From GW2011-AR1 sp964384965 (GTDB lineage Archaea > Nanobdellota > Nanobdellia > Pacearchaeales > GW2011-AR1), in the NCBI GenBank assembly GCA_964384965.1, contig CAYLLR010000002.1:1-40080 (forward strand): a DNA stretch of 40,080 nt. Reading direction: 5' to 3'. The notes beneath the pieces are model-generated. The model worked only from the letters and a program-made list of their open reading frames with translations. It was not told the origin of the DNA and did no database searches. Below are positions 15,267-22,706 of this stretch, one piece after another. A program made the translations under genes and the position numbers. Within the stretch, counting starts at the first letter, position 1; each line of letters begins with the position of its first letter.

Positions 15267-16007
15267 TTAAAGTTTAGCCATTTTCCATAAAAACTTATGG
15301 TACATTTTGAAACTTTCAGAAATTTTTTTATTTTTTATCATAAAAACATAAGGCTTTTCTTCCCAAAGAAAGATATAAACATAATCCAAGAAAACATCTA
15401 TTGCAATTGGACTAATATATCCTTTAGGCATGTACCTAACTTCAGTAAAAGGTTCTTTTTCCCTATCTTTTCCAAGATTCTTTTTGGTTGACTGTTCTAA
15501 CAAGAGCTTAAGTTTTTGTTTCTTTTTAGAACTTTTTAGATTCATATTTATAAGAAATAATCTTAACTGTTCCATTTTATAAACTCTTTCTGGAAAACCA
15601 GTTACGTATATCGTTTCTCTTTTAGGACAATCCTCAATAATCTTTCTGAATGCTGTTTTAAACCCTTGAAAACCTTCATATATGGCCATAGTTGTTTCAT
15701 CTTGTTTTTTACCTTTAATATTTTGCAACTGAGGTACTAATTTTTTTATCCTTTCCTCCAATTCTTTCTGTTTTTTTAGAAGATTTTTTGGATCTAATGC
15801 TTCAAAATGTTTTCCATCTTTTTGTATATTATATATTACAAATCCTTTAGAAATTAGTGAATTTAAAGATTCATATACCCTGGAATTAACAATCTTTGTT
15901 TCTTTAATTATTGGCCCAGTAGTGATTGGTCCGTTTTTTAATAAAAAAGTGTATATTTTTATTTCATTTTCAGTCAAACCTAATTCTTTAAGTAGCCCTA
16001 TTTCCAT
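15267..16007 (-). CDS. TrmB-family transcriptional regulator
   Basis: The 246-residue protein begins LLKELGLTENEIKIYTFLLK, the hallmark TrmB winged helix-turn-helix (about residues 4-70, with GPITTGPIIKETKI and the recognition part NSRVYESLNSL). A short coiled coil (KKQKELEERIKKLVPQL, about 78-94) for dimerisation follows, then a phospholipase D-like effector domain (TMAIYEGFQGFKTAFRKII; the TrmB middle region) of reduced size. Members sense small molecules and act as repressors or activators. It is divergent from the 16106-16642 gene; the 20-bp palindrome between them is the likely operator, implying autoregulation. The effector is unknown. Confidence 0.9.
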   Translation of the reverse strand: MEIGLLKELGLTENEIKIYTFLLKNGPITTGPIIKETKIVNSRVYESLNSLISKGFVIYNIQKDGKHFEALDPKNLLKKQKELEERIKKLVPQLQNIKGKKQDETTMAIYEGFQGFKTAFRKIIEDCPKRETIYVTGFPERVYKMEQLRLFLINMNLKSSKKKQKLKLLLEQSTKKNLGKDREKEPFTEVRYMPKGYISPIAIDVFLDYVYIFLWEEKPYVFMIKNKKISESFKMYHKFLWKMAKL

Positions 16008-16038
16008 GAGATTCCAAGTCTATTTAAATATAAAAAAC

Positions 16039-16058
16039 TTTCTCCTAAAAAGGAGAAA
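16039..16058. promoter_or_regulatory. Palindromic operator between divergent TrmB-like gene and its neighbour
   Basis: TTTCTCCT (16039-16046) and AGGAGAAA (16051-16058) form a perfect 8-bp inverted repeat around AAAA. It sits between the TATA box of the regulator (TTTAAATA region near 16025) and that of the rightward gene (TTTATATA, about 16064-16071), so one bound dimer could occlude both. The right half recurs as CCTAAAAGGAGAAATTA inside the rightward gene near 16265-16281. Confidence 0.6.
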
Positions 16059-16105
16059 TTAAGTTTATATATAATCTATCTCTAGAAATTTAAGAGAATA
16101 ACAAA

Positions 16106-16642
16106 ATGAAAATTAAGAAAAGAAAAAACAAAGGAATATACCTATCCGCCCTATTAAATAAATGGGGAGATAAGTTAATTAGCATTAGTGATAAAATGAC
16201 TCCAAAATTTAGAGAAGTTAAAATGAAAGAGATTCCAGAAGAGAGGATAGGGGTTAAATTATCACCTAAAAGGAGAAATTACAAACTTATAGATATGGAT
16301 AGCCTATCTAGAGAATCCAAGTTATTAAGTAAGAATCCAAAATTAAGAAGAGATTTGATGTGGGCTTATAATAATCGTGAACTTGCAAAGCCCCTAATAG
16401 GCTATAGTGGGGAATTTAATAGAATTAAAGAGGGCAGAGACCGGTTCAACCCAAATAAAACAGAATATTATGCAACTTTAAGCAATTTTGAAAGACCTTA
16501 TTTGAATACTGTTAAAGTTGAGGTTATCTATAAATCGAGCGATGTTTTAAAATATCTTGTTTCTGAATATGAAGATGAATTAATTCAGTCTAAACTTGAC
16601 GGTTTAGAAGGAAAGTTGTTTTTATTAAAAGAAAATAAATAA
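16106..16642 (+). CDS. Hypothetical protein divergent from the TrmB-like regulator
   Basis: A 178-residue basic protein starting MKIKKRKNKG. It has a Lys-rich N-terminus, a middle stretch YKLIDMDSLSRES, a segment with aromatic and Asn residues (YYATLSNFERPYLNTVKVEV) and an acidic C-terminal helix. No membrane segment, signal or known motif. A TATA box (TTTATATA) lies about 35 bases upstream, giving a short leader. Because of the shared palindrome it is probably the main target of the adjacent regulator. Function is not recognised. Confidence 0.7.
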   Translation: MKIKKRKNKGIYLSALLNKWGDKLISISDKMTPKFREVKMKEIPEERIGVKLSPKRRNYKLIDMDSLSRESKLLSKNPKLRRDLMWAYNNRELAKPLIGYSGEFNRIKEGRDRFNPNKTEYYATLSNFERPYLNTVKVEVIYKSSDVLKYLVSEYEDELIQSKLDGLEGKLFLLKENK

Positions 16643-16715
16643 ATTCCAAGATAGAGAATAATTCTCAAATCCAGCACTTTAACAATTATCTTGTATTCCA
16701 TTAGAAGGATGGTTG

Positions 16716-16737
16716 TGGGCTGAAAAGCCCATTTTTT
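16716..16737 (+). terminator. Intrinsic-type terminator
   Basis: TGGGCT-GAAA-AGCCCA (16716-16731) is a perfect 6-bp stem with a GNRA-type tetraloop, followed directly by TTTTTTATTTTCTTT. It lies 74 bases after the stop of the 16106-16642 gene and is one of the clearest terminators in the window. Confidence 0.75.
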
Positions 16738-16917
16738 ATTTTCTTTATGGAGAATGAAAAATTTTCCTTTCTCAAAAACTCCAAAAAATACCTTTAAAAA
16801 ACTTTCTTAAATAATCTTTAAGATAAAATACCATTTTTTTATAGAAGAGTTTATATACTCCTTATTTCTAATGAAAATTATAAAAATGAGGTGCAAGTAA
16901 GACTTGTGAGCTAAAAA

Positions 16918-17001
16918 ATGGAAGAATTTGATGGCGAAACGAGAGGCTCTTCCGACGATGATTTTGATGATCTAGTGGAAGAATTAGGCTTAGATGATTA
17001 A
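16918..17001 (+). CDS. Candidate 27-residue acidic peptide
   Basis: A short frame reads MEEFDGETRGSSDDDFDDL and ends EELGLDD-TAA: 13 acidic residues in 27, few Lys or Asn, and codons (GGC, GAC, TCC) unlike random AT-rich sequence. A TATA-like TTTATATAC at about 16850-16858 would start transcription near 16875-16880, where a 9-codon ORF (MKIIKMRCK) precedes it. The stop overlaps the last codon of the convergent protease gene. It could be a small regulator or substrate; no family is known to me. Confidence 0.4.
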   Translation: MEEFDGETRGSSDDDFDDLVEELGLDD

Positions 17002-17912
17002 TCCGATATTTTTGTAAGGATTATCTGATTGTTTATTAAAGAGATTTCTTTATTTTTGGTTTTAACAAAAATCTTTAATTTTTCTATTTTTCTTTTTGAA
17101 ACCCATATGTTTTCAAGTTTAATACTCAGACCATATCCTATTTTTATATTTTTAAAATCAATTTTTTTAAGAATTTCTTTGTCTCCATAGATAATCAATT
17201 CGCCTTTTTCCGAATCACTCAAACCAATATTTCTGATTGAAATATTAATTCGCAGATATCTCCCTTTAATTTCTGCAGAAACATTTTCAATTTTTAAATC
17301 CGGATATGGTGGAAAAGAATACAACCTTCCTATTTCATTTAATAGATCATCTCCAAGAGTTTGCGAGCATTTAGTTACAGGATACATAATATTGTTTTTG
17401 TTTTTTGAATGATCAAATCCTAAGGCATGAAGCAATTCATGTATTTCAATATTTGGCCTCTCACAAGAAGATTCTCTTAAAAGGAGGATATTTCCTTTAA
17501 AGATAATATTAAAATTTTCACCAGAAATAATTTTGGTTGGACCTCCCTCGCCCGCAATGAAAAGTCCACTTTTTGAAGTTTTTGATTTCTCATCACAATT
17601 AACCTCTATTTCTTCTCTTTCCACGACGGGATAAAATTTAAGAAGGGTTAGGTTGCTAAGATAGTTAAATCCTTTAATCATTTCACTCTTTTTTTTCAGG
17701 GTACAATTCTCGTCAATTTTATAAGAAATGTTTGGATTTGGAAATCTCATATTCTTATAGAACTGCATTTTGGTAGAGGTGTTTTTTATATTGAAGTTCG
17801 GGTTTTTATTCACACCGAATCGAACCTCTTCGAATGGCAAAAACCAATAAATAAAAATTGAAATTATAAAAAATATGCTGATAAATCCAAAAAAAATTTT
17901 TTTCCAATCCAT
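16998..17912 (-). CDS. Membrane-anchored matrixin-like zinc metalloprotease
   Basis: The 304-residue protein has an N-terminal membrane helix (FFGFISIFFIISIFIYWFL, about 7-25) as anchor. The zinc site is complete: HELLHALGFDH with His158, Glu159, His162 and His168, followed by the Met-turn NIMYP (Met176), which places it in the M10/matrixin group of metzincins. The last ~95 residues form a beta-rich CARDB-like domain (INISIRNIGLSDSEKGEL). Active domain probably outside the cell. No propeptide Cys-switch is evident, though several Cys (70, 106, 150, 183) could form disulfides. Typical roles are processing of surface proteins or peptide digestion. Confidence 0.88.
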   Translation of the reverse strand: MDWKKIFFGFISIFFIISIFIYWFLPFEEVRFGVNKNPNFNIKNTSTKMQFYKNMRFPNPNISYKIDENCTLKKKSEMIKGFNYLSNLTLLKFYPVVEREEIEVNCDEKSKTSKSGLFIAGEGGPTKIISGENFNIIFKGNILLLRESSCERPNIEIHELLHALGFDHSKNKNNIMYPVTKCSQTLGDDLLNEIGRLYSFPPYPDLKIENVSAEIKGRYLRINISIRNIGLSDSEKGELIIYGDKEILKKIDFKNIKIGYGLSIKLENIWVSKRKIEKLKIFVKTKNKEISLINNQIILTKISD

Positions 17913-18004
17913 ACCCTCATTAGTGAAAATTGTTATATAAAACTTATTAAATAGTTCTTTAAAAAGTTAACAATTTATATAAATAATTTAAGACTTATTT
18001 TTAT

Positions 18005-19150
18005 ATGGAAAAACCAGAAAAAACTGATTTTTTAAAAATTAGTTTCGATTTGGACCCAGTTATAGAAATTAAAAAAAGAATTTCGTTTCCAGAATCAAAT
18101 ATAAAAAAAATTGATTTTAAAATAAAAAATGGTTTTTTTTATAGATTTACTTTCAATACTCTCTTTGAATATTTGGGAAAAAAAGAATCCTTATTAAATG
18201 AAATTTACACATTTAAGGGAAAGATAATAAAAGGGGATCTTTCAAATTATATTGTTTCGGAAGGAAATGAAAAAGAAATTAAAATCCCCGATTTCAAAAA
18301 TTCTTATTTTTTAGCAAAAGAAGAACTTAAAAAAATAACCCAAGAAAAAATAAACAATCTCTCAAAAATGTTAGGGGTTGATTTTGAAAATAAAAAAGAA
18401 AAAATTGAAAAAAATTTTATTTTAGAAACTAAAGAATTTCAAAATAGTCTCGAAGAAATAAGTGAAAAGTTAATGGGATTTGTAAAAAAAGGGGATTTGG
18501 AAAAAATTTCGGAACAAAAAAAATTAATTGATTCACTCAAGGAAAAATTAAATTTCGAAGATTTAGAAAAAGATAAATTGAGGGCAATTCAATTAGAAAG
18601 TCAGAAGCATATTCTAAATGTCAATAATAAACTTCAAAAAACAACAATAATTTATTATCCAATTTATCTTTTTGAGATTCAAATAGAAAAAGGGGGGGTA
18701 AAAAAATATTTTATTGTCGAATTTAATCCAATTACCAATGAAAGTCAAGGGATGGTTTGTGAAAATTGTTCGAACAAAGTAAAAGAAATTTTTATTTGTG
18801 GTTCTGGTCACGCTACGTGTAAGAATTGTTTAAAAATTTGTGGTTTATGCAATGGAAAATTTTGTGACAAATGTCTAAAAAATATTTGTGAGATTTGTTC
18901 AAAAAAAATTTGTCGTGATTGTTCCGTTAGGTGTTTTCGGTGTTCAAAATTAGTTTGTAAAAGCCATACGCGAAAAGATAAAATTTCCGGGCAAGTTAAT
19001 TGTTCTCTTTGTTTAAAGAGATGTGAAAGATGTGGAGAACAAAAAGACCCGTACACATTTAAAGTAAGCAAAAAAACAAATGCTGAAATTTGCGAAAAAT
19101 GCTTCAGAGATGAAATGCAGGGAAAAGTCTTGGAGGATCTCTTTGATTAA
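18005..19150 (+). CDS. Cys-rich zinc-finger protein with coiled-coil middle
   Basis: The 381-residue protein has three parts: an N-terminal alpha/beta region (about 1-100), a Lys/Glu-rich coiled-coil region (about 105-200), and a C-terminal array from about residue 250 with more than 20 Cys in CxxC pairs (VCENCSNK, CKNCLKICGLC, FCDKCLKNICEICSKKICRDC, RCFRCSKLVCKSH, NCSLCLKRCERC, ICEKCF). The spacing looks like RING/B-box or zinc-ribbon repeats. It is cytoplasmic by lack of signal. Zinc-binding arrays of this kind mediate protein or nucleic-acid contacts; no catalytic motif is visible. It is divergent from the metalloprotease. Confidence 0.75.
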   Translation: MEKPEKTDFLKISFDLDPVIEIKKRISFPESNIKKIDFKIKNGFFYRFTFNTLFEYLGKKESLLNEIYTFKGKIIKGDLSNYIVSEGNEKEIKIPDFKNSYFLAKEELKKITQEKINNLSKMLGVDFENKKEKIEKNFILETKEFQNSLEEISEKLMGFVKKGDLEKISEQKKLIDSLKEKLNFEDLEKDKLRAIQLESQKHILNVNNKLQKTTIIYYPIYLFEIQIEKGGVKKYFIVEFNPITNESQGMVCENCSNKVKEIFICGSGHATCKNCLKICGLCNGKFCDKCLKNICEICSKKICRDCSVRCFRCSKLVCKSHTRKDKISGQVNCSLCLKRCERCGEQKDPYTFKVSKKTNAEICEKCFRDEMQGKVLEDLFD

Positions 19151-19216
19151 TTAAAAAAGTGAAAAAGAAATTCCAAGGGCAATTGATATTCTTTTTAATT
19201 TATTGGAGGTTGTAAC

Positions 19217-21115
19217 TTATTTTGGATTATCATTGCAATAAAAATTTTCCTCAATAAGTTCTTTTTTCATTTCCTTGTTAATGAAGTATGTATGATTTTT
19301 TCCAGAGTAAGTTAGATAAAGTTTGTTTTTAGCTCTTGAAATTGCGACGTAAAAAAGTCTAAGTTCCTCTTCTTCTTTGTCATATTCATACATTTTAATT
19401 TTTTCAATAATTGGGTGGTCTCCGGACTTACAGGGGAAGTTATTGTTTGTGCAACCCATTAAAAAAACAAGTTCGGCTTCAAGCCCTTTTATGGAATGAA
19501 TTGTAGAAAGAACAATCTCCCCTTTTTTTCTGAGAAATTTTTGAGAACCTTCTTCTTTTATACTATGAGGGATTCCTTCTTTAGAAAGAATCTTTGAAAA
19601 TTCTAAAAGTTTTTTATTTGTTCTGGACAAAACAAAAATTTCTTCACGTGAAATTTTGGAAGACAAAATTTTTTCCTTAATAAAATTAAATTCTAAATTT
19701 TCGTTAGAAAATTTGCAAAGTTTTAGAAATTTTTTTCCTTTGATGGTTGTTTCTAAATCCGGAAGTTTCATTTTTTTAATTGAAAGATTCATTAGTTTTA
19801 CAAGATGGTTATTGCTTCGATAGTTTTTTTTAAGGGTTATAATCTCACAACCAAAATATTTTTTTTGAAAATTTAAAATATATTTTACCTTAGAACCTCT
19901 CCAACCAAAAATTGATTGTCTGGGATCTCCAACACAAAAAAAGTTTTTTGAATTTAATAGATCTAAAAGTTCAACTTGTTCGGAGTTGACGTCCTGAAAT
20001 TCATCCACTAAGATATGGTCAAATTGGGGGATAAATTTAGGATACATTTTAAAAAAAGTAAGAACATCGTTTATCTGGTCAGAGTAAGTTCTTAACCCGT
20101 TTTCGAACATGTGTTTTTCCAAAAACTCCGTAATTTTTAAAATTAATTCCAAATTAGGATTTTTTTCTCTCGAAAAACTTTTTTTGAATTCTTCAAAACT
20201 TTTTTTTGTCGATTTAAAATATTCAAAAACTTCGAAACAATCCGAAACAAATAAATTTTGTAATTGATATAAATTTTTGTTTTTTTTCTGGCTTTCACTA
20301 AAATATTTATTAATTGCTTTTTGAATGTTTTCCCCAAAATTATCAAGTGCTCTTAAAATTGCGACCATTTTGTCTTGAAATGTGGCAACCCTAACTCTTC
20401 GACCATAGATTCTTCCCCCATTTTTTAAAAGAATTTTTTCACAAAAAGAATTAAATGTTTCGACAAATACTCCTACTCCCATCAACTCCAATCTTTTTTT
20501 CATCTCCTCTTTTGCTTTGCGAGTAAAAGTTATTGCTAAAATCTTTTCTGATTTTACCCTTCTCATTTTATTTAAAAATTCTATCCTTTTTGTCAGGACG
20601 GAAGTTTTTCCTGTTCCCGCTCCGGCAATACATAAAATTTTTTCTTTTGGAGAAATTATTGCTTTTTTTTGTTCCGGGTTAAATCCAGACAAAAAATTTT
20701 CCAATTCTTTAAATGCATAAATCTCTTCTTTGCTTATTTGTGTTTCAATTTTTGTATAATTTTCTGAAATTTTTTTAGAATTTAATTTTGGATTAATTAA
20801 TTCATTTACCCCCTTTTGACTAATTGACAAAACTTTTGCAAATTTATTAAAAACAGAATTTGAGATGGAAATAAGGTCATTAATTATTAAATTTTCAATA
20901 AGCTCTTTTATTTCTTCCTTGGATAAATGGGATAAAATTCCAAAATTATTTCTTTTAAACATTTTGTTTTTTTCTATTGATTTGTTTTTCATTTCTCCTA
21001 ATAAAAAATCAATCAAAAGGTTTTTTCCAATTGGGAAAGGAATTTCATTCAGACTTTTTAAGATAAATAAATAATCTTTGGATGTGTCTCTTTTATATTC
21101 TGGAATTTCCACCAT
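19217..21115 (-). CDS. UvrD/Rep-type superfamily 1 DNA helicase
   Basis: The 632-residue helicase shows the SF1A motifs in order: FNPEQKKAI (Q motif, about 150), AGAGTGKT (Walker A, about 171-178), ILAITFTRKAKEEM (Ia), LVDEFQDV (Walker B, about 375), VGDPRQSIFGWRG (motif III), LKKNYRSNNHLV (IV), STIHSIKGLEAELVF (V) and RLFYVAISRAKNKLYL (VI). It unwinds DNA 3'-5' in repair or replication restart. The ~130 N-terminal residues before the Q motif are not typical and look like a winged-helix region (LSKEEIKELIENLI). It is shorter than bacterial UvrD (~720), so domain 2B is reduced. Confidence 0.93.
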   Translation of the reverse strand: MVEIPEYKRDTSKDYLFILKSLNEIPFPIGKNLLIDFLLGEMKNKSIEKNKMFKRNNFGILSHLSKEEIKELIENLIINDLISISNSVFNKFAKVLSISQKGVNELINPKLNSKKISENYTKIETQISKEEIYAFKELENFLSGFNPEQKKAIISPKEKILCIAGAGTGKTSVLTKRIEFLNKMRRVKSEKILAITFTRKAKEEMKKRLELMGVGVFVETFNSFCEKILLKNGGRIYGRRVRVATFQDKMVAILRALDNFGENIQKAINKYFSESQKKNKNLYQLQNLFVSDCFEVFEYFKSTKKSFEEFKKSFSREKNPNLELILKITEFLEKHMFENGLRTYSDQINDVLTFFKMYPKFIPQFDHILVDEFQDVNSEQVELLDLLNSKNFFCVGDPRQSIFGWRGSKVKYILNFQKKYFGCEIITLKKNYRSNNHLVKLMNLSIKKMKLPDLETTIKGKKFLKLCKFSNENLEFNFIKEKILSSKISREEIFVLSRTNKKLLEFSKILSKEGIPHSIKEEGSQKFLRKKGEIVLSTIHSIKGLEAELVFLMGCTNNNFPCKSGDHPIIEKIKMYEYDKEEEELRLFYVAISRAKNKLYLTYSGKNHTYFINKEMKKELIEENFYCNDNPK

Positions 21116-21224
21116 CTGAAATTAAGATAAAATAGGTTTAAATGATTAATGTCTTAGAGATATCCCCACTACTAAGGGATAACAAATAAAAAGATTTATA
21201 TACCAAAAAATAATTGAAATTTCA

Positions 21225-21770
21225 ATGGAAAATAATGAATATTATCAAAAAATAATTAAAGCAGATTTAAATTTCTGTAAAATGGAAAAATCGAATATCC
21301 CCCTCGATTTACCAAAATATACTTTTGATTCTAAGAGTAAATTTATTCTCGGGAAAGGGAGAGATTCTTATGTAATAAGATTAAATGGTAATTCTAAAGG
21401 ATTAGTGGCAAAGGTTCCGGAAGGGAACACCAAATTTAGAAGAATAATTCAATGGGGAGAAATTTTTAAAAATTATGAGGCTTTGGTGAAGGCTTATAAA
21501 ACGGGGTTTAAGGTCGTGAAACCCCTCGGATTTGCAAAAATAAGGGATGTCTCATCAGAAAAAGAATTCTGCGGATTTATTATGGAAAACGCAGGAAACA
21601 AAAATATTCTCGAAATCTCTCCAGAGAAAAGAAAACCCCTTGAATTGATGTTTAACACTCAACTTGAGAAAATGAGAAAATTATTTCCTGGAAAGAGGTT
21701 GGACTTCAATTATAAAAATGGAGTGATTGGAAGGAATAAAGAAATGAAAATTTGTGAAATTTTATACTGA
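21225..21770 (+). CDS. Reduced protein-kinase-like protein
   Basis: A 181-residue protein with an N-lobe-like pattern: glycine loop LGKGRDSYVIRL (about 42-53), Lys in GLVAKVPEG (about 61-65) and a possible partner Glu in IFKNYEALVKAY (about 80-92), then a hinge-like CGFIMEN. Where the catalytic HxD loop would be, the sequence reads LDFNYKNGVIGRNKEMKICE, without an obvious HxD or DFG, and the protein ends there. It is therefore a truncated or pseudokinase form. A TATA box (TTTATATACC, about 21195) suits a leaderless ATG. It converges on the next gene with a 6-base gap. Kinase assignment is moderate. Confidence 0.65.
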   Translation: MENNEYYQKIIKADLNFCKMEKSNIPLDLPKYTFDSKSKFILGKGRDSYVIRLNGNSKGLVAKVPEGNTKFRRIIQWGEIFKNYEALVKAYKTGFKVVKPLGFAKIRDVSSEKEFCGFIMENAGNKNILEISPEKRKPLELMFNTQLEKMRKLFPGKRLDFNYKNGVIGRNKEMKICEILY

Positions 21771-21776
21771 ATAATT

Positions 21777-22148
21777 TTAGATCCAGATTCCAGATTTAAA
21801 ATCATAGGTGAAAACTTTGTATTTTTCTTTTCCTCCATAAATAACCATCTTGCCATAAGGGACTTCTATATCTTGAATTAGTTCAAGAAATCTCTTCCCA
21901 GAAAGAATTTGTTCTTTCGCCCGACTTTTTTCATTAATCGATTTTTTTAACTCGACAGGAACGCCCATTCCCCCGTAATAAACGATTAGAATATCGCAGA
22001 GTTTGTTTGGGTTATTTTCCCCAAAATTTTTCCAAATCATTTCTTTTCCTATCCAAAGAACATCTTTTTTTCTTTCACCTATTCTTTCAAGATGTGAAAT
22101 TAACCTATCAAGATGTTTTGAATGAACCCTCATTGAACAATTCGACAT
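21777..22148 (-). CDS. Small PD-(D/E)XK nuclease-like protein
   Basis: The 123-residue protein contains CDILIVYYGG (about 52-61) followed by GVPVELKKSI (about 63-72): the Asp on one strand and Glu-x-Lys on the next match the PD-(D/E)XK core, and a helix with KEQILSGKRFLELI follows as expected. Size fits minimal nucleases such as Hjc-like or VRR-NUC-type proteins, but no closer family is certain. The N-terminal part is helical (KHLDRLISHLERIG). It may be a repair nuclease, which suits the helicase gene nearby, though the two are not cotranscribed. Confidence 0.6.
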   Translation of the reverse strand: MSNCSMRVHSKHLDRLISHLERIGERKKDVLWIGKEMIWKNFGENNPNKLCDILIVYYGGMGVPVELKKSINEKSRAKEQILSGKRFLELIQDIEVPYGKMVIYGGKEKYKVFTYDFKSGIWI

Positions 22149-22204
22149 ATCGAAGTTTAGAAAACAGGATTTAAGAAGATTATTGTTTAAGAAAATATAT
22201 TTTT

Positions 22205-22510
22205 TTATTTTTTAAATGATTTAAAATTAAATTTGCCAATTTCTTTTCTTAAAAAGTAAAAAAAGATTCCAGGAATGGTTAAAAGAATTGCCCCTAAAAA
22301 AAGAGAAAATGTTCTGGGTAAATCAAAAAAATAAGAAATTTGGATTCCTAAAAATTCGACAATTCCAATAAAATCAAAATTAAATTTTTCTCCGGGACCT
22401 CTCGAAGAAACCCCAATTAAGAAGGCCCCAACAAAAAATCCAAAAACACCAAAAATCAAACTTTTTATCTTTTCTTTCTTTGAATTTTTTTTGAGAATCT
22501 TTCTTTTCAT
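22205..22510 (-). CDS. Two-helix membrane protein
   Basis: A 101-residue protein starting MKRKILKKNS with a strongly basic head, then two hydrophobic helices (IFGVFGFFVGAFLIGV, about 20-35, and FSLFLGAILLTIPGIFFYFL, about 68-87) and a basic tail. By the positive-inside rule both ends are cytoplasmic. A TTG one codon upstream is possible but ATG 22510 is preferred. It lies just downstream of the transglycosylase-like gene on the same strand. No family recognised. Confidence 0.65.
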   Translation of the reverse strand: MKRKILKKNSKKEKIKSLIFGVFGFFVGAFLIGVSSRGPGEKFNFDFIGIVEFLGIQISYFFDLPRTFSLFLGAILLTIPGIFFYFLRKEIGKFNFKSFKK

Positions 22511-22601
22511 CAATTTTAAACGAAATGATTGTTTTTAATCTTTTTCTGGAACAAAAGCACCATTTCCATATTTAAAACATTTTTAAAATAGAATTAATAA
22601 A

Positions 22602-22706
22602 TTAATTTTTAACATTTCTTATCACATCATCAATTTTATAAAAAAGGGTCTTTTTATCGAAGTAGTTTTTAAGATACTTCATTCCAAGATATTTAAGGTC
22701 CCCCCC
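22602..22706 (-). pseudogene. Out-of-frame C-terminal extension of the transglycosylase-like gene
   Basis: Right after the G7 tract at 22700-22706 the shifted frame stays open for 34 codons: DLKYLGMKYLKNYF, then KKTLFYKIDDVIRNVKN and TAA at 22602-22604. Removing one G joins it to the gene body as RRGDLKYLG. The extension looks coding (Tyr, Asp, Gly, balanced charges). Confidence 0.6.
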
